The position numbers and the translations under genes were made by a program. A stretch of 64,000 nt of DNA, taken from positions 499,765-563,764 of the forward strand of contig NZ_RZNJ01000001.1 of assembly GCF_003994485.1 (NCBI RefSeq). The letters run 5' to 3'. Below, piece after piece: positions 13,292-21,564 of the stretch. The notes beneath the pieces were generated by a model. It had not been told where the DNA came from and ran no database searches. It was given only the letters and a program-made list of their open reading frames with translations. Position 1 is the first letter of the stretch. Each line of letters opens with the position of its first letter. The stretch comes from Arsenicitalea aurantiaca. Lineage in GTDB: Bacteria > Pseudomonadota > Alphaproteobacteria > Rhizobiales > Devosiaceae.

Positions 13292-14491
13292 ATGAACGAA
13301 ATGACCCCGAGCAAGCCCGAATGGGCTCTTACGCGCCGTGATCGCAAGCGCCTGGAGCGGGCCGCAGCCGGCAAGCGGCCGCGCCGGAAATGGCCGTTCG
13401 TCCTCGCGGCGCTCGTCGCGCTCGGGGCAGGGGGCTATTTCGTGCTCGCCGGCAGCACGCCGCCCGAAGCGCCGGCGGAGGCCGAAATCGCCGAGCCGGT
13501 CATGCAGATCAGCCCGTCCGAAGTCACCGTTATCGCCCCGCGCCGCCTCGAACGCACGGTGCGCGTCACCGGCTCGCTCGTTCCCATGCGTCAGGCGCAG
13601 GTTGCCGCGCAGGTCAACGGGCCGGTCGACAGCGTCAATTTCCGGCCCGGCGACACCGTCTCGGCCGGCGATGTGCTGGTGCAGGTCGACATCCGCAATT
13701 TCCAGGTGCAGCTGAGCCAGCAGCGCAGCACCGCCCAGGCGACCCGGACCCAACTCGAGCTCGCCGAAACCCAGCTCGAACGCACCCGGACGCTGGTCGA
13801 TCGGGGTCTCTCGCCTGCCAACACGCTCGAGCAGTCCCAGTCCAATGTCGATGGGCTGCGCGCCAATCTTGCTGCGCTTGAGGCGCAGGTCGAGACCGCC
13901 GAAATCTCGATCGAGAACGCCACCGTGCGGGCACCGTTCGATGGGGTGGTTTCCGAACGTCTCGTCGAGCCGGGCCAGACGATCAGTGCCGGAACCCCGC
14001 TGATGGGGCTCGTCGATCTCTCCAGCATGGAGGTGCGCGCCACCGCCTCGCTGACCGCCAGCGCACAGATCGCCGAAGGGCAGGATGCGACGCTCAGCAT
14101 CGAGGGCCTGCCCAACCGGAGTTTCGAGGCCGAAGTGCGCCGCATCAACCCGGTTGCGGTCGAAGGCACGCGCACGATCCCCGTCTACCTGACGCTCGAC
14201 AATCCCGACGGCGTCCTGCGCGGCGGCATGTTCGCGACGGGCAATGTCGTGGTTGCCGCCAAGGATGGCGCCATCGCCGTGCCGACCGCCGCGATCCGCG
14301 AAGACGCCGAGGGCGAGTACGTCCTCAAGATCGATGCCGACCGGACCCATCGCCAGGTCATTGCGCGCGGCGAAAGCTGGGGGGGCGGGCTCGTCGAGAT
14401 CACGAGCGGGGTCGCCGAGGGCGACATGCTGGTAACAGCGCCCCTCGCACAGGTCGAGCCCGATATGGCGATCCGCATGGTGGAGCTCTAG
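13292..14491 (+). CDS. RND efflux periplasmic adaptor (HlyD/AcrA family)
   Basis: 399 residues. A basic N-terminus is followed by one membrane anchor at about residues 33-52 (FVLAALVALGAGGYFVLAG). The adaptor layout follows: a split lipoyl domain (VRVTGSLVPMRQAQVAAQVNGPV; ATVRAPFDGVVSERLVEPGQ), an alpha-hairpin between them, then beta-barrel and membrane-proximal domains. It links the inner-membrane pump to the TolC-like channel. The pump gene begins 3 bases after its stop. No strong ribosome site was seen before the ATG. The substrate is unknown. Confidence 0.93.
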   Translation: MNEMTPSKPEWALTRRDRKRLERAAAGKRPRRKWPFVLAALVALGAGGYFVLAGSTPPEAPAEAEIAEPVMQISPSEVTVIAPRRLERTVRVTGSLVPMRQAQVAAQVNGPVDSVNFRPGDTVSAGDVLVQVDIRNFQVQLSQQRSTAQATRTQLELAETQLERTRTLVDRGLSPANTLEQSQSNVDGLRANLAALEAQVETAEISIENATVRAPFDGVVSERLVEPGQTISAGTPLMGLVDLSSMEVRATASLTASAQIAEGQDATLSIEGLPNRSFEAEVRRINPVAVEGTRTIPVYLTLDNPDGVLRGGMFATGNVVVAAKDGAIAVPTAAIREDAEGEYVLKIDADRTHRQVIARGESWGGGLVEITSGVAEGDMLVTAPLAQVEPDMAIRMVEL

Positions 14492-14494
14492 GCG

Positions 14495-17400
14495 ATGTTC
14501 CTTACCCGCATCAGCGTGCGTCACCCGGTCTTTGCCACCATGGTCATGGTGGCGATCCTGGTGTTCGGCATCTACTCCTACCAGCGTCTGCCCATCGAGC
14601 AGTTCCCCGATATCGACCTGCCTGTCGTCGCGGTGGTGACGAGCTATCCCGGCGCCTCGCCCGAGGCGGTGGAAAACGACATCGTCCGGCCCATCGAGGA
14701 TGCGGTCAACACCATCAACGGCATCGACACCATCCAGTCGACGGCCCGTTCGGGCCAGGCCATGGTGATCATCCTGTTCGACATGGATGTCGCCTCCGCG
14801 ACTGCCGCCCAAGACGTGCGCGACAGGCTCGCGACCATCGAGGGCAGTCTGCCCTCCAATGCCGATTCCCCACAGGTGCTGCGCTTCGACCCCGGCGCGC
14901 TGCCGGTCATGTCGCTCGCGATCAGTTCGGACCGCCTGTCTCCGCGCGAACTGACAGCGCTGACCGACACGGTCGTCGTCAACCAGCTCTCGATCATCCC
15001 CGGCGTCGGCAGCGCGACGGTGATCGGCGGGGTGCCCCGCCAGCTCAACGTGCTGATCGACCCAGATCGCCTCGCCGCGTTCAACGTCGGCATCGGGGAG
15101 GTGCTGAACGCGCTGCAGCAGGAAAATCAGAACCTGCCCGCCGGGTCGGTGCGGCAAGGCTCGCTCGTCCAGTCGATCCAGGTCGAGGGGCGCCTCGCCA
15201 ATACGGAGGATTTCCTCGACATCATCGTGTCGCGCCAGGGCGGTCAGCCGGTGCGGCTCAGCGATGTCGCGACCATCGAGGACGGTGCGGCCGAAGAGGA
15301 AAGCCTTGCCATCATCAATGGCGAGCGGGCGCTTGCGGTCGATATCCTCAAGGTCCAGGGCGCCAACACCGTCGCGGTCGCCGAAGGCATCCGGCACGCC
15401 ATCGCCCGCATGCAGGACGGTCAGCTCGGTGACGACGTCCATATCGAGATCGTGCGCGACAATGCGGTGCCGGTCGAGGACTCCTTCCATGCGGTGCAGA
15501 ACATGCTCGTGGAAGGGGCGATCCTCGCGGTCGTGATCGTCTTCATCTTCCTCAATTCCTGGCGCTCGACGATCATCACGGGCATGACGCTGCCGATCTC
15601 GATCATCGGCACCATGATCGTGCTGCACTTCCTCGGCTTCACCCTCAACATGATGTCGCTGATGGCACTCTCGCTGTCGGTCGGCATCCTGATCGACGAT
15701 GCGATCGTGGTGCGCGAGAACATCATGCGGCACCTGCACATGGGCAAGAACCACGTGCAGGCGGCGCTCGATGGCACCAACGAGATCGGGCTTGCGGTTC
15801 TTGCCACCACGCTCTCGATCGTCGCGGTGTTCCTGCCCGTCGCCTTCATGGACGGCATCATGGGGCGGTTCTTCCTGCAGTTCGGGGTCACCGTCTCGGT
15901 CGCTGTGCTGATCTCGCTGTTCGTGGCGTTCACGCTCGATCCGATGATGTCGAGCGTCTGGTACGACCCCGCGGCGGAGCCCGATGCCAAGCGCGGCCCG
16001 ATCGGCCGGGTGGTGCAGCGGTTCGACACCTTCTTTACCAGGCTCACCGGGACCTATCGCGGCGTGCTGCGCTGGTGCCTGCGGCACCGGCTGACGACCC
16101 TCGGCATGGCCTTCCTCATGTTCGTGGGGAGCTTCTTTCTCGTGCCCATGGTGGGCGTGGAATTCGTGCCGGCGACGGATACGGGCGAATATCAGGTGGA
16201 TATCCAGACCCCGGTCGGCTCATCGCTTGCCTACACCACCGAAAAAGTGCGGCAGGTCGAGCGCACGCTGCACGAGTTCCCCGAGGTGACGCGCACCTAC
16301 GCCACCATCAATGCCGGCCAGTCCATGGGCGAGAACGCGGCCTCCATCCTCGTTTCGATGGTGCCGCAGTCAGAGCGTGAGCGCAGCCCGCAGGATATGA
16401 CCGCGCCGACCCGTGCCGCCCTCGCGACGATCCCGGGGATCGATTATGCCGTGGGCGCGGCCGGGGGGCTCGGCGGCGTTGCCGCGCCCATCCAGATCAA
16501 CATCTTCGGGGACAATTTCGACACGCTCGAGCGGCTCGCCGACACGCTGATCGCCGATCTGCGCCAGATCGAGGGCCTCGCCGATATCGAGAACAGCCTC
16601 GATGACGCACAGCCGGTGCTTGGCATCAGGGTCGACCGCGATGCGGCAAGCGACCTCGGGGTCAGCCTCGCCCAGATCGGGGCGACGCTCCGCCCGATGC
16701 TCGGGGGCGAACAGGTGGCCGACTGGACCGCGCCGAACGGCGACACCTATGACGTCGTCGTCCGCCTGCCCGAAGCGCTGCGCGACCAGCCTGAAGTTCT
16801 CGGCTCGCTGCCCATCGCCCAGAGCGGCGCGACGGGTTCGAGCGCGCTCATCCGGCTCGATCAGGTCGCCGAGATCGTCCAGTCGGAGGGGCCGGGCGAG
16901 ATCGCGCGGCAGGACCTGTCGCGGCGGGTCAGCGTCACCGCCAACATTTCGGGAGCAGCGCTCGGGGACATCACCGGGCAGATCCAGGCCGCCATCGATG
17001 CTCTCCAGCTTCCCGCAGGCTATCGGGCGACCCAGGGCGGCGACGCCGAGCAGCTCGCCGAGACGGGCGCGGCGGCAGGCTCTGCATTGCTGCTCGCGGT
17101 CATCTTCATCTATCTGGTGCTCGCCAGCCAGTTCGGCAGCTTCCTGCAGCCGATCGCCATCATGATCTCGCTGCCGCTTTCGCTGATCGGGGTCATGGGC
17201 GGGCTCCTGGTCGGGGGCAGCACCCTCAACATGATGTCGATGATCGGTTTCATCATGCTCATGGGCCTGGTTGTCAAAAACGCAATCCTTCTTGTGGACA
17301 ATGCCAATCAGCGCACCCGCGAGGGCACGAACCTTTACGATGCGCTGGTGCAGGCGGGGGTGACCCGCTTCCGCCCCATCGTGATGACGAGCCTCGCGAT

Positions 17401-17650
17401 GATCTTCGGCATGATGCCGCTCGCCCTCAGCCTGCATGAAGGCAGCGGGCAGAATGCGCCGATGGCCCATGCGGTGATCGGCGGGCTCATCAGCTCCACC
17501 CTGCTCACGCTCGTGGTGGTGCCGGTGATGCTGACCTATGTGGACGGGCTGGGGCGTTTCGTCAGCCGGTTCACGCCAAAGGCGCCCGACGATCATGGGC
17601 ACCAGATCGCGGCTCCGGCGCCGCGTACGCTGGAGGGGCCGGCCGAGTAG
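14495..17650 (+). CDS. RND multidrug efflux pump, inner-membrane permease (AcrB/MexF type)
   Basis: 1051 residues, full length for a hydrophobe/amphiphile RND pump. It has twelve membrane helices in two halves with two large periplasmic domains. The proton-relay residues are in place: Asp401/Asp402 in GILIDDAIVV and Lys928 in GLVVKNAILL. The N-terminus (MFLTRISVRHPVFATMVMVAILVFG) and SYPGASPEAVE are typical. It acts with the adaptor just upstream and the outer-membrane factor just downstream as a tripartite pump. No truncation or odd residues were seen. Confidence 0.96.
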   Translation: MFLTRISVRHPVFATMVMVAILVFGIYSYQRLPIEQFPDIDLPVVAVVTSYPGASPEAVENDIVRPIEDAVNTINGIDTIQSTARSGQAMVIILFDMDVASATAAQDVRDRLATIEGSLPSNADSPQVLRFDPGALPVMSLAISSDRLSPRELTALTDTVVVNQLSIIPGVGSATVIGGVPRQLNVLIDPDRLAAFNVGIGEVLNALQQENQNLPAGSVRQGSLVQSIQVEGRLANTEDFLDIIVSRQGGQPVRLSDVATIEDGAAEEESLAIINGERALAVDILKVQGANTVAVAEGIRHAIARMQDGQLGDDVHIEIVRDNAVPVEDSFHAVQNMLVEGAILAVVIVFIFLNSWRSTIITGMTLPISIIGTMIVLHFLGFTLNMMSLMALSLSVGILIDDAIVVRENIMRHLHMGKNHVQAALDGTNEIGLAVLATTLSIVAVFLPVAFMDGIMGRFFLQFGVTVSVAVLISLFVAFTLDPMMSSVWYDPAAEPDAKRGPIGRVVQRFDTFFTRLTGTYRGVLRWCLRHRLTTLGMAFLMFVGSFFLVPMVGVEFVPATDTGEYQVDIQTPVGSSLAYTTEKVRQVERTLHEFPEVTRTYATINAGQSMGENAASILVSMVPQSERERSPQDMTAPTRAALATIPGIDYAVGAAGGLGGVAAPIQINIFGDNFDTLERLADTLIADLRQIEGLADIENSLDDAQPVLGIRVDRDAASDLGVSLAQIGATLRPMLGGEQVADWTAPNGDTYDVVVRLPEALRDQPEVLGSLPIAQSGATGSSALIRLDQVAEIVQSEGPGEIARQDLSRRVSVTANISGAALGDITGQIQAAIDALQLPAGYRATQGGDAEQLAETGAAAGSALLLAVIFIYLVLASQFGSFLQPIAIMISLPLSLIGVMGGLLVGGSTLNMMSMIGFIMLMGLVVKNAILLVDNANQRTREGTNLYDALVQAGVTRFRPIVMTSLAMIFGMMPLALSLHEGSGQNAPMAHAVIGGLISSTLLTLVVVPVMLTYVDGLGRFVSRFTPKAPDDHGHQIAAPAPRTLEGPAE

Positions 17651-17691
17651 CGGCCGGTGCCGATGAGTGGTGTGGAGTAAGGACAGGTCCT

Positions 17692-19047
17692 ATGCGTAGC
17701 CTATTGGGAACGACGGCGCTTCTCGCCACGATGCTGGCCGGTGCGATGGGGGTGCGGGCGGAAACGCTGCCCGAGGCGCTGGCCTACGCCTATGCCAACA
17801 ACCCCAACATCGCCTCGGCCCGGCTCAGCGTCGAATCCTCAGGCGAGGACATCGCGATCGCCAAGTCCGACGCCCTGCCCAATATCAGCCTCGGGGCCAA
17901 CTACACCGCCTCGTTCAGCGCCACCGACGACCTCTTCTCGACGAGCCAGAATTTCACGCTCGGGCTCAACTACTCCCAGACCATCTTCGACAATCATCGG
18001 ACCGACGGGCAGGTCGAGCAGTCGCGCGCCTTTTCCGAACTCGCCACCCATGCGCTCGCCAATGCCGAGCAGAACGTGCTGCTTTCGGCAGTCGATGCCT
18101 ATATGAGCGTCGTGCGCGACACACAGCTCGTCGCGATCCGACAGGAGAACATCGCCTTCTTCCGCGCGCAGGTGGGTTCGGCCAATGACCGGCTGCGGCT
18201 CGGGGAGGGGACGCGCACCGATGTCTCGCAGGCCGAGGCGCGCCTTGCTCAGGCCGTCGCCGCGCACCAGGCGGCGATCGCGAGCCTGCAGACGAGCCAG
18301 GCGAGCTATCAGCGCTGGGTCGGGCGGCCCCCGCAGAACCTCTCGGCGAGCTTCACCTATCAGGGCCTCCTGCCCCAATCGATCGACGAGGCCATCGAAA
18401 CCGCGCAGGCCGACCATCCCGCCCTCAAGAGCGCCCGTGCGGCGATCCGGGCGTCCCAAGCCGGGGCCGACATCGCGCGCTCCGCGTTCGGGCCGACCCT
18501 GCAGCTCATCGGCTCGGTCTGCGCTGTCGGCTGCTTCGGGGCGGACGGGCCGGGCGGCATGAGCGGCCAGATCGGTCTCACGCTTTCGATCCCCATCTAT
18601 GAGGGCGGCTCGCTCGGTGCGGGCCAGCGCAAGGCCAATCTCGAGCTCATCAAGAGCGAGGTGGACGCGCTCTCTTCCTATGACGAAGTCCGCGAGGCGA
18701 TCGTTACCGCCTGGGCGACGGTGATCAACTCCGAGGCGCAGATCAGCTCCGCCCAGTCGGCTGTCGCCTCGGGCCAGGAATTCGTCTCCGGCCTCGTCGA
18801 GGAGCGCGATCTGGGGCTCCGCACGACGCTCGACGTCCTCGACGCGCAGTCCGATCTCGTCACCTCGCGCGAGGCGCTGGTGCAGGCCAATGCGAGCCGC
18901 GTCATCGCCCAGTACACCCTCCTTGCCTCGGTCGGCCGCTTGAGCGCGACCAATCTCGGCTTGCCGGTGACCGTCGAGGATGGGCAGGCCTATGTGCAGG
19001 TCGTCGAGGACGTCTGGCAGGAATTGCGCGCCGTTCCGGCGCCCTGA
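17692..19047 (+). CDS. TolC-family outer-membrane efflux protein
   Basis: 451 residues. A signal peptide (RSLLGTTALLATMLAGAMGVRAE) is followed by the duplicated TolC fold: ETLPEALAYAYANNPNI opens the first half and a second helical half starts near residue 230. Long helical segments form the periplasmic tunnel and NFTLGLNYSQTIFDN is a barrel strand region. It is the exit duct of the RND pump encoded upstream. AGGACAGG precedes the ATG. A Cys-Ala-Val-Gly-Cys segment (VCAVGC) in the second barrel loop is slightly unusual for the family. Confidence 0.94.
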   Translation: MRSLLGTTALLATMLAGAMGVRAETLPEALAYAYANNPNIASARLSVESSGEDIAIAKSDALPNISLGANYTASFSATDDLFSTSQNFTLGLNYSQTIFDNHRTDGQVEQSRAFSELATHALANAEQNVLLSAVDAYMSVVRDTQLVAIRQENIAFFRAQVGSANDRLRLGEGTRTDVSQAEARLAQAVAAHQAAIASLQTSQASYQRWVGRPPQNLSASFTYQGLLPQSIDEAIETAQADHPALKSARAAIRASQAGADIARSAFGPTLQLIGSVCAVGCFGADGPGGMSGQIGLTLSIPIYEGGSLGAGQRKANLELIKSEVDALSSYDEVREAIVTAWATVINSEAQISSAQSAVASGQEFVSGLVEERDLGLRTTLDVLDAQSDLVTSREALVQANASRVIAQYTLLASVGRLSATNLGLPVTVEDGQAYVQVVEDVWQELRAVPAP

Positions 19048-19132
19048 GCGGCGGCAGACGGAACCAATCCCGCCCCTTGCGCCTTGGCCCCCGGGGCATG
19101 CCTTGGCGCATGCGGATCTCGACGGGGGCAAT

Positions 19133-20158
19133 ATGACGGGCGCAATCATTGCAGGCGTCGCGGCAGGGGCCGCGCTTTTCGTGTTCTGGCAGGTTTCGGG
19201 CACGCTGTTGCTGATCTTTGCGGGCATCCTGCTCGCCGCCGTGCTCGATGCGGCGGTGCTGGGGCTCGGGCGCATCCTGCCGATCGCGCGACCTTGGCGG
19301 CTCGCCATCGTCGTCCTCGCCATCATCCTCGGCATGGCAGCCGCACTCCTTGCGGGCGGGCTGTCGCTCTGGGACAGGCTCGCCGATTTCATCTCCGGTC
19401 TCGGCGAACAGGTGGACGAGCTGATCGAGATGCTCGAGGGCTGGGGCGTGCCGGTTTCGGACATGGCTGAGAACGGCGAGCGCTGGCGCGAAATGCTGCC
19501 CGATCCCGGCGCGGTCTTCGGCCAGCTCGGCGCAATGTTCGGCACGACGTTCGGGGTCGTCGGCGACGTGGTGATCGCGCTCTTTCTGGGTCTCTTCTTT
19601 GCGGTCGATCCGGCCGGCTATCGCGACGGGGTGCTGAAGCTGATCCCCGTCTCGCGTCGCGCGCGTCTGCGCGAGGTGCTGGACGAAACGGGCGGCTCGC
19701 TCCGGCGCTGGCTCCTTGGCCAGCTCGCCATGATGGCGCTCGTCGCCGTTTCGGTCTGGGCGCTGCTTTTTGTCATGGGCATCGAAAACGCGCTGCTGCT
19801 GGGGCTCATCGCGGGGCTCCTCAATTTCATCCCATTCCTCGGGCCCCTGCTCGCCACCATTCCCGTCGTCCTCTCGGCGGTGGGGGAGGGTGGCACGACC
19901 TTTGTCATCGTGATCGTCGCCTTCCTCATCATCCAGAATGTCGAGGGCTATCTGATCAGCCCCTTCATCCAGCAGAAGGTGGTGCACCTGCCGGCCGCCT
20001 GGTCGCTCGCCTTCATGGCCGTGATGGGCGCGCTCTTCGGCGGGCTCGGGGTCGCGCTCGCCGCGCCGCTCTATGCGGTGCTCCGGATCCTGACCCTCAG
20101 GCTTTATGTCGAGGACCAGCTCGAAAAAGGCGGGCGCGTCGTTACCGAACAGCGCTGA
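19133..20158 (+). CDS. AI-2E family transporter (PerM/YdiK-like permease)
   Basis: 341 residues with about seven to eight predicted membrane helices and one soluble helical insertion (LGEQVDELIEMLEGWG). Family hallmarks are AGLLNFIPFLGPLLATIP and NVEGYLISPFIQQKVVHLPAAW near the C-terminus. Members export autoinducer-2-like molecules or act as Na+/H+ antiporters, so the substrate here cannot be assigned. The open frame starts earlier, but the ATG at 19133 follows GGGGG and begins the first helix. The 3' end overlaps the convergent esterase gene by 17 bases. Confidence 0.85.
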   Translation: MTGAIIAGVAAGAALFVFWQVSGTLLLIFAGILLAAVLDAAVLGLGRILPIARPWRLAIVVLAIILGMAAALLAGGLSLWDRLADFISGLGEQVDELIEMLEGWGVPVSDMAENGERWREMLPDPGAVFGQLGAMFGTTFGVVGDVVIALFLGLFFAVDPAGYRDGVLKLIPVSRRARLREVLDETGGSLRRWLLGQLAMMALVAVSVWALLFVMGIENALLLGLIAGLLNFIPFLGPLLATIPVVLSAVGEGGTTFVIVIVAFLIIQNVEGYLISPFIQQKVVHLPAAWSLAFMAVMGALFGGLGVALAAPLYAVLRILTLRLYVEDQLEKGGRVVTEQR

Positions 20159-20822
20159 CGAGAGCCCGCACTTCGGGCAGCACCGCCGCAACGATCCGCG
20201 CCACGCCCTCTGCATTGGGGTGGATGCCATCGGGCTGGTTGAGCGTGCGCTCGAAGGCGACCCCGTCAAGGAAGAACGGCACGAGCCTCGCCCCGTACTC
20301 CTCCGCCAGCCGGGGGTAGATCGCGTCGAACGCCGCAACATAGTCGGGGCCGAGGCCGCGATTGGCCATCATCCCGAAAAGCAGCACCGGGATATTCTCT
20401 TCGGCCAGCCGGTCGAGAATGGCGGTGAGATTTCGTTCGGTGATCGCAGGGTCGATGCCGCGCAGCATGTCGTTGGCACCGAGCCCGAGCATGACCGCAT
20501 CGGGGCGGTCGGCCAGCGTCCAGTCGAGCCGCGCAAGCCCGTCCTGGCTCGTGTCCCCCGACACCCCGGCATTGACGAGGTTGACGTCGAGCCCTTCGGC
20601 GTCGAGTGCGCGCTGCAATTGCGGCACGAAGCCATCGGCAGCTGAGAGGCCGTATCCGGCCACGAGGGAGTCGCCATAGACGACGATGGTCTGGGCACGC
20701 ACGATACCGGTCCACGCGAAGTTGATGAGGCAGAGAAGGGCGATGAGGTATAGGGCTTTGATGGCGGGCCGGTGCCGCGCGCCGGTCGCCGAAACGCCAT
20801 GATGGCGGGTATGCACTATCAT
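20142..20822 (-). CDS. tesA: TesA-like arylesterase / lysophospholipase L1 (SGNH hydrolase)
   Basis: 226 residues. After a short basic start comes a signal peptide (ALYLIALLCLINFAWTGIVRAQ), so it acts in the periplasm. SGNH blocks are present: Ser in VYGDSLVAGYG, Gly in NAGVSGDTSQ, Asn in LGANDMLRG, and Asp/His in QPDGIHPNAEG. Homologues are multifunctional thioesterase, protease and lysophospholipase enzymes. The start at 20822 is chosen because AGGAGAGG precedes it; upstream codons overlap the divergent ABC gene. As in E. coli (tesA/ybbA-ybbP), it is divergent from a YbbA-YbbP ABC system, with only 31 bases between starts. Confidence 0.9.
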   Translation of the reverse strand: MIVHTRHHGVSATGARHRPAIKALYLIALLCLINFAWTGIVRAQTIVVYGDSLVAGYGLSAADGFVPQLQRALDAEGLDVNLVNAGVSGDTSQDGLARLDWTLADRPDAVMLGLGANDMLRGIDPAITERNLTAILDRLAEENIPVLLFGMMANRGLGPDYVAAFDAIYPRLAEEYGARLVPFFLDGVAFERTLNQPDGIHPNAEGVARIVAAVLPEVRALVSAVR

Positions 20823-20853
20823 TGAAGATCCTCTCCTGCCGGACGATTTGCCC

Positions 20854-21564
20854 ATGGATTTCAAGCCGCCACGCCCCCCTGCCATTGCGACCGAGGGGCT
20901 CAATCTGCGCCTTGCGAGCGGGCAAAGCGAGCTTCACATCCTGCGCGACGTGACCTTCAGGATCGAAGCGGGCGAGGTTGTGGCGGTGGTCGGGCCATCG
21001 GGCAGCGGCAAGACGTCGCTCCTAATGGTGCTCGCTGGGCTCGAACGCGCGACGAGCGGCTCGGTCGAAGTCGCCGGCACGCCGATCACCGGGCTCGACG
21101 AGGACCGGCTGGCGCTCTTCCGCCGCGATACGCTCGGCATCCTTTTCCAGAATTTCCATCTGATCGGGTCGATGACGGCACTCGAAAACGTGATGCTCGC
21201 CCTCGAGATCGCAGAAGATCCGCGCCCGCTTGCCGAACTCGAAAAGGCCTCGAAAACCGCGCTCGAGGCCGTCGGGCTCGGGGACCGGCTCGGGCACCTG
21301 CCGAGCGCGTTGTCGGGCGGGGAGCAGCAGCGCGTCGGGCTTGCGCGCGCCATCGTCAACCGGCCTCGCCTGCTGCTTGCCGACGAACCCACGGGCAATC
21401 TCGACCAGGCGACGGGCGGCCGGATCATCGATCTCATTTTCAGCCTTGCGCGGGAAAACGACATGGCGGTGATGCTCATCACCCATGATCCGCGCCTCGC
21501 CGCCAAGGCCGACCGGCAGCTCGAAATGGCCTGTGGCCGGCTCGGGGAACGGGCGGACGCCTGA
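20854..21564 (+). CDS. ybbA: ABC transporter ATP-binding protein, YbbA/LolD type
   Basis: 236 residues. Walker A is GPSGSGKTSLL, the signature is LSGGEQQRVGLARA, and Walker B is LLLADEPTGNLD, all intact. It belongs to the MacB/LolD/FtsE group, which works with FtsX-like permeases rather than by classical import. The ATG at 20854 is preferred to an in-frame TTG two codons earlier. The stop overlaps the permease start by one base (TGATG). The YbbA-YbbP pair is proposed to extract lipophilic or envelope molecules together with the TesA-like esterase; this is inferred from the conserved gene arrangement. Confidence 0.92.
   Translation: MDFKPPRPPAIATEGLNLRLASGQSELHILRDVTFRIEAGEVVAVVGPSGSGKTSLLMVLAGLERATSGSVEVAGTPITGLDEDRLALFRRDTLGILFQNFHLIGSMTALENVMLALEIAEDPRPLAELEKASKTALEAVGLGDRLGHLPSALSGGEQQRVGLARAIVNRPRLLLADEPTGNLDQATGGRIIDLIFSLARENDMAVMLITHDPRLAAKADRQLEMACGRLGERADA

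Noticed and set aside
13199-16087. 962-codon minus-strand frame opposite the RND adaptor and pump
   Set aside because: His/Arg/Asp-rich translation typical of reverse-strand frames; the RND genes on the plus strand are unmistakable.
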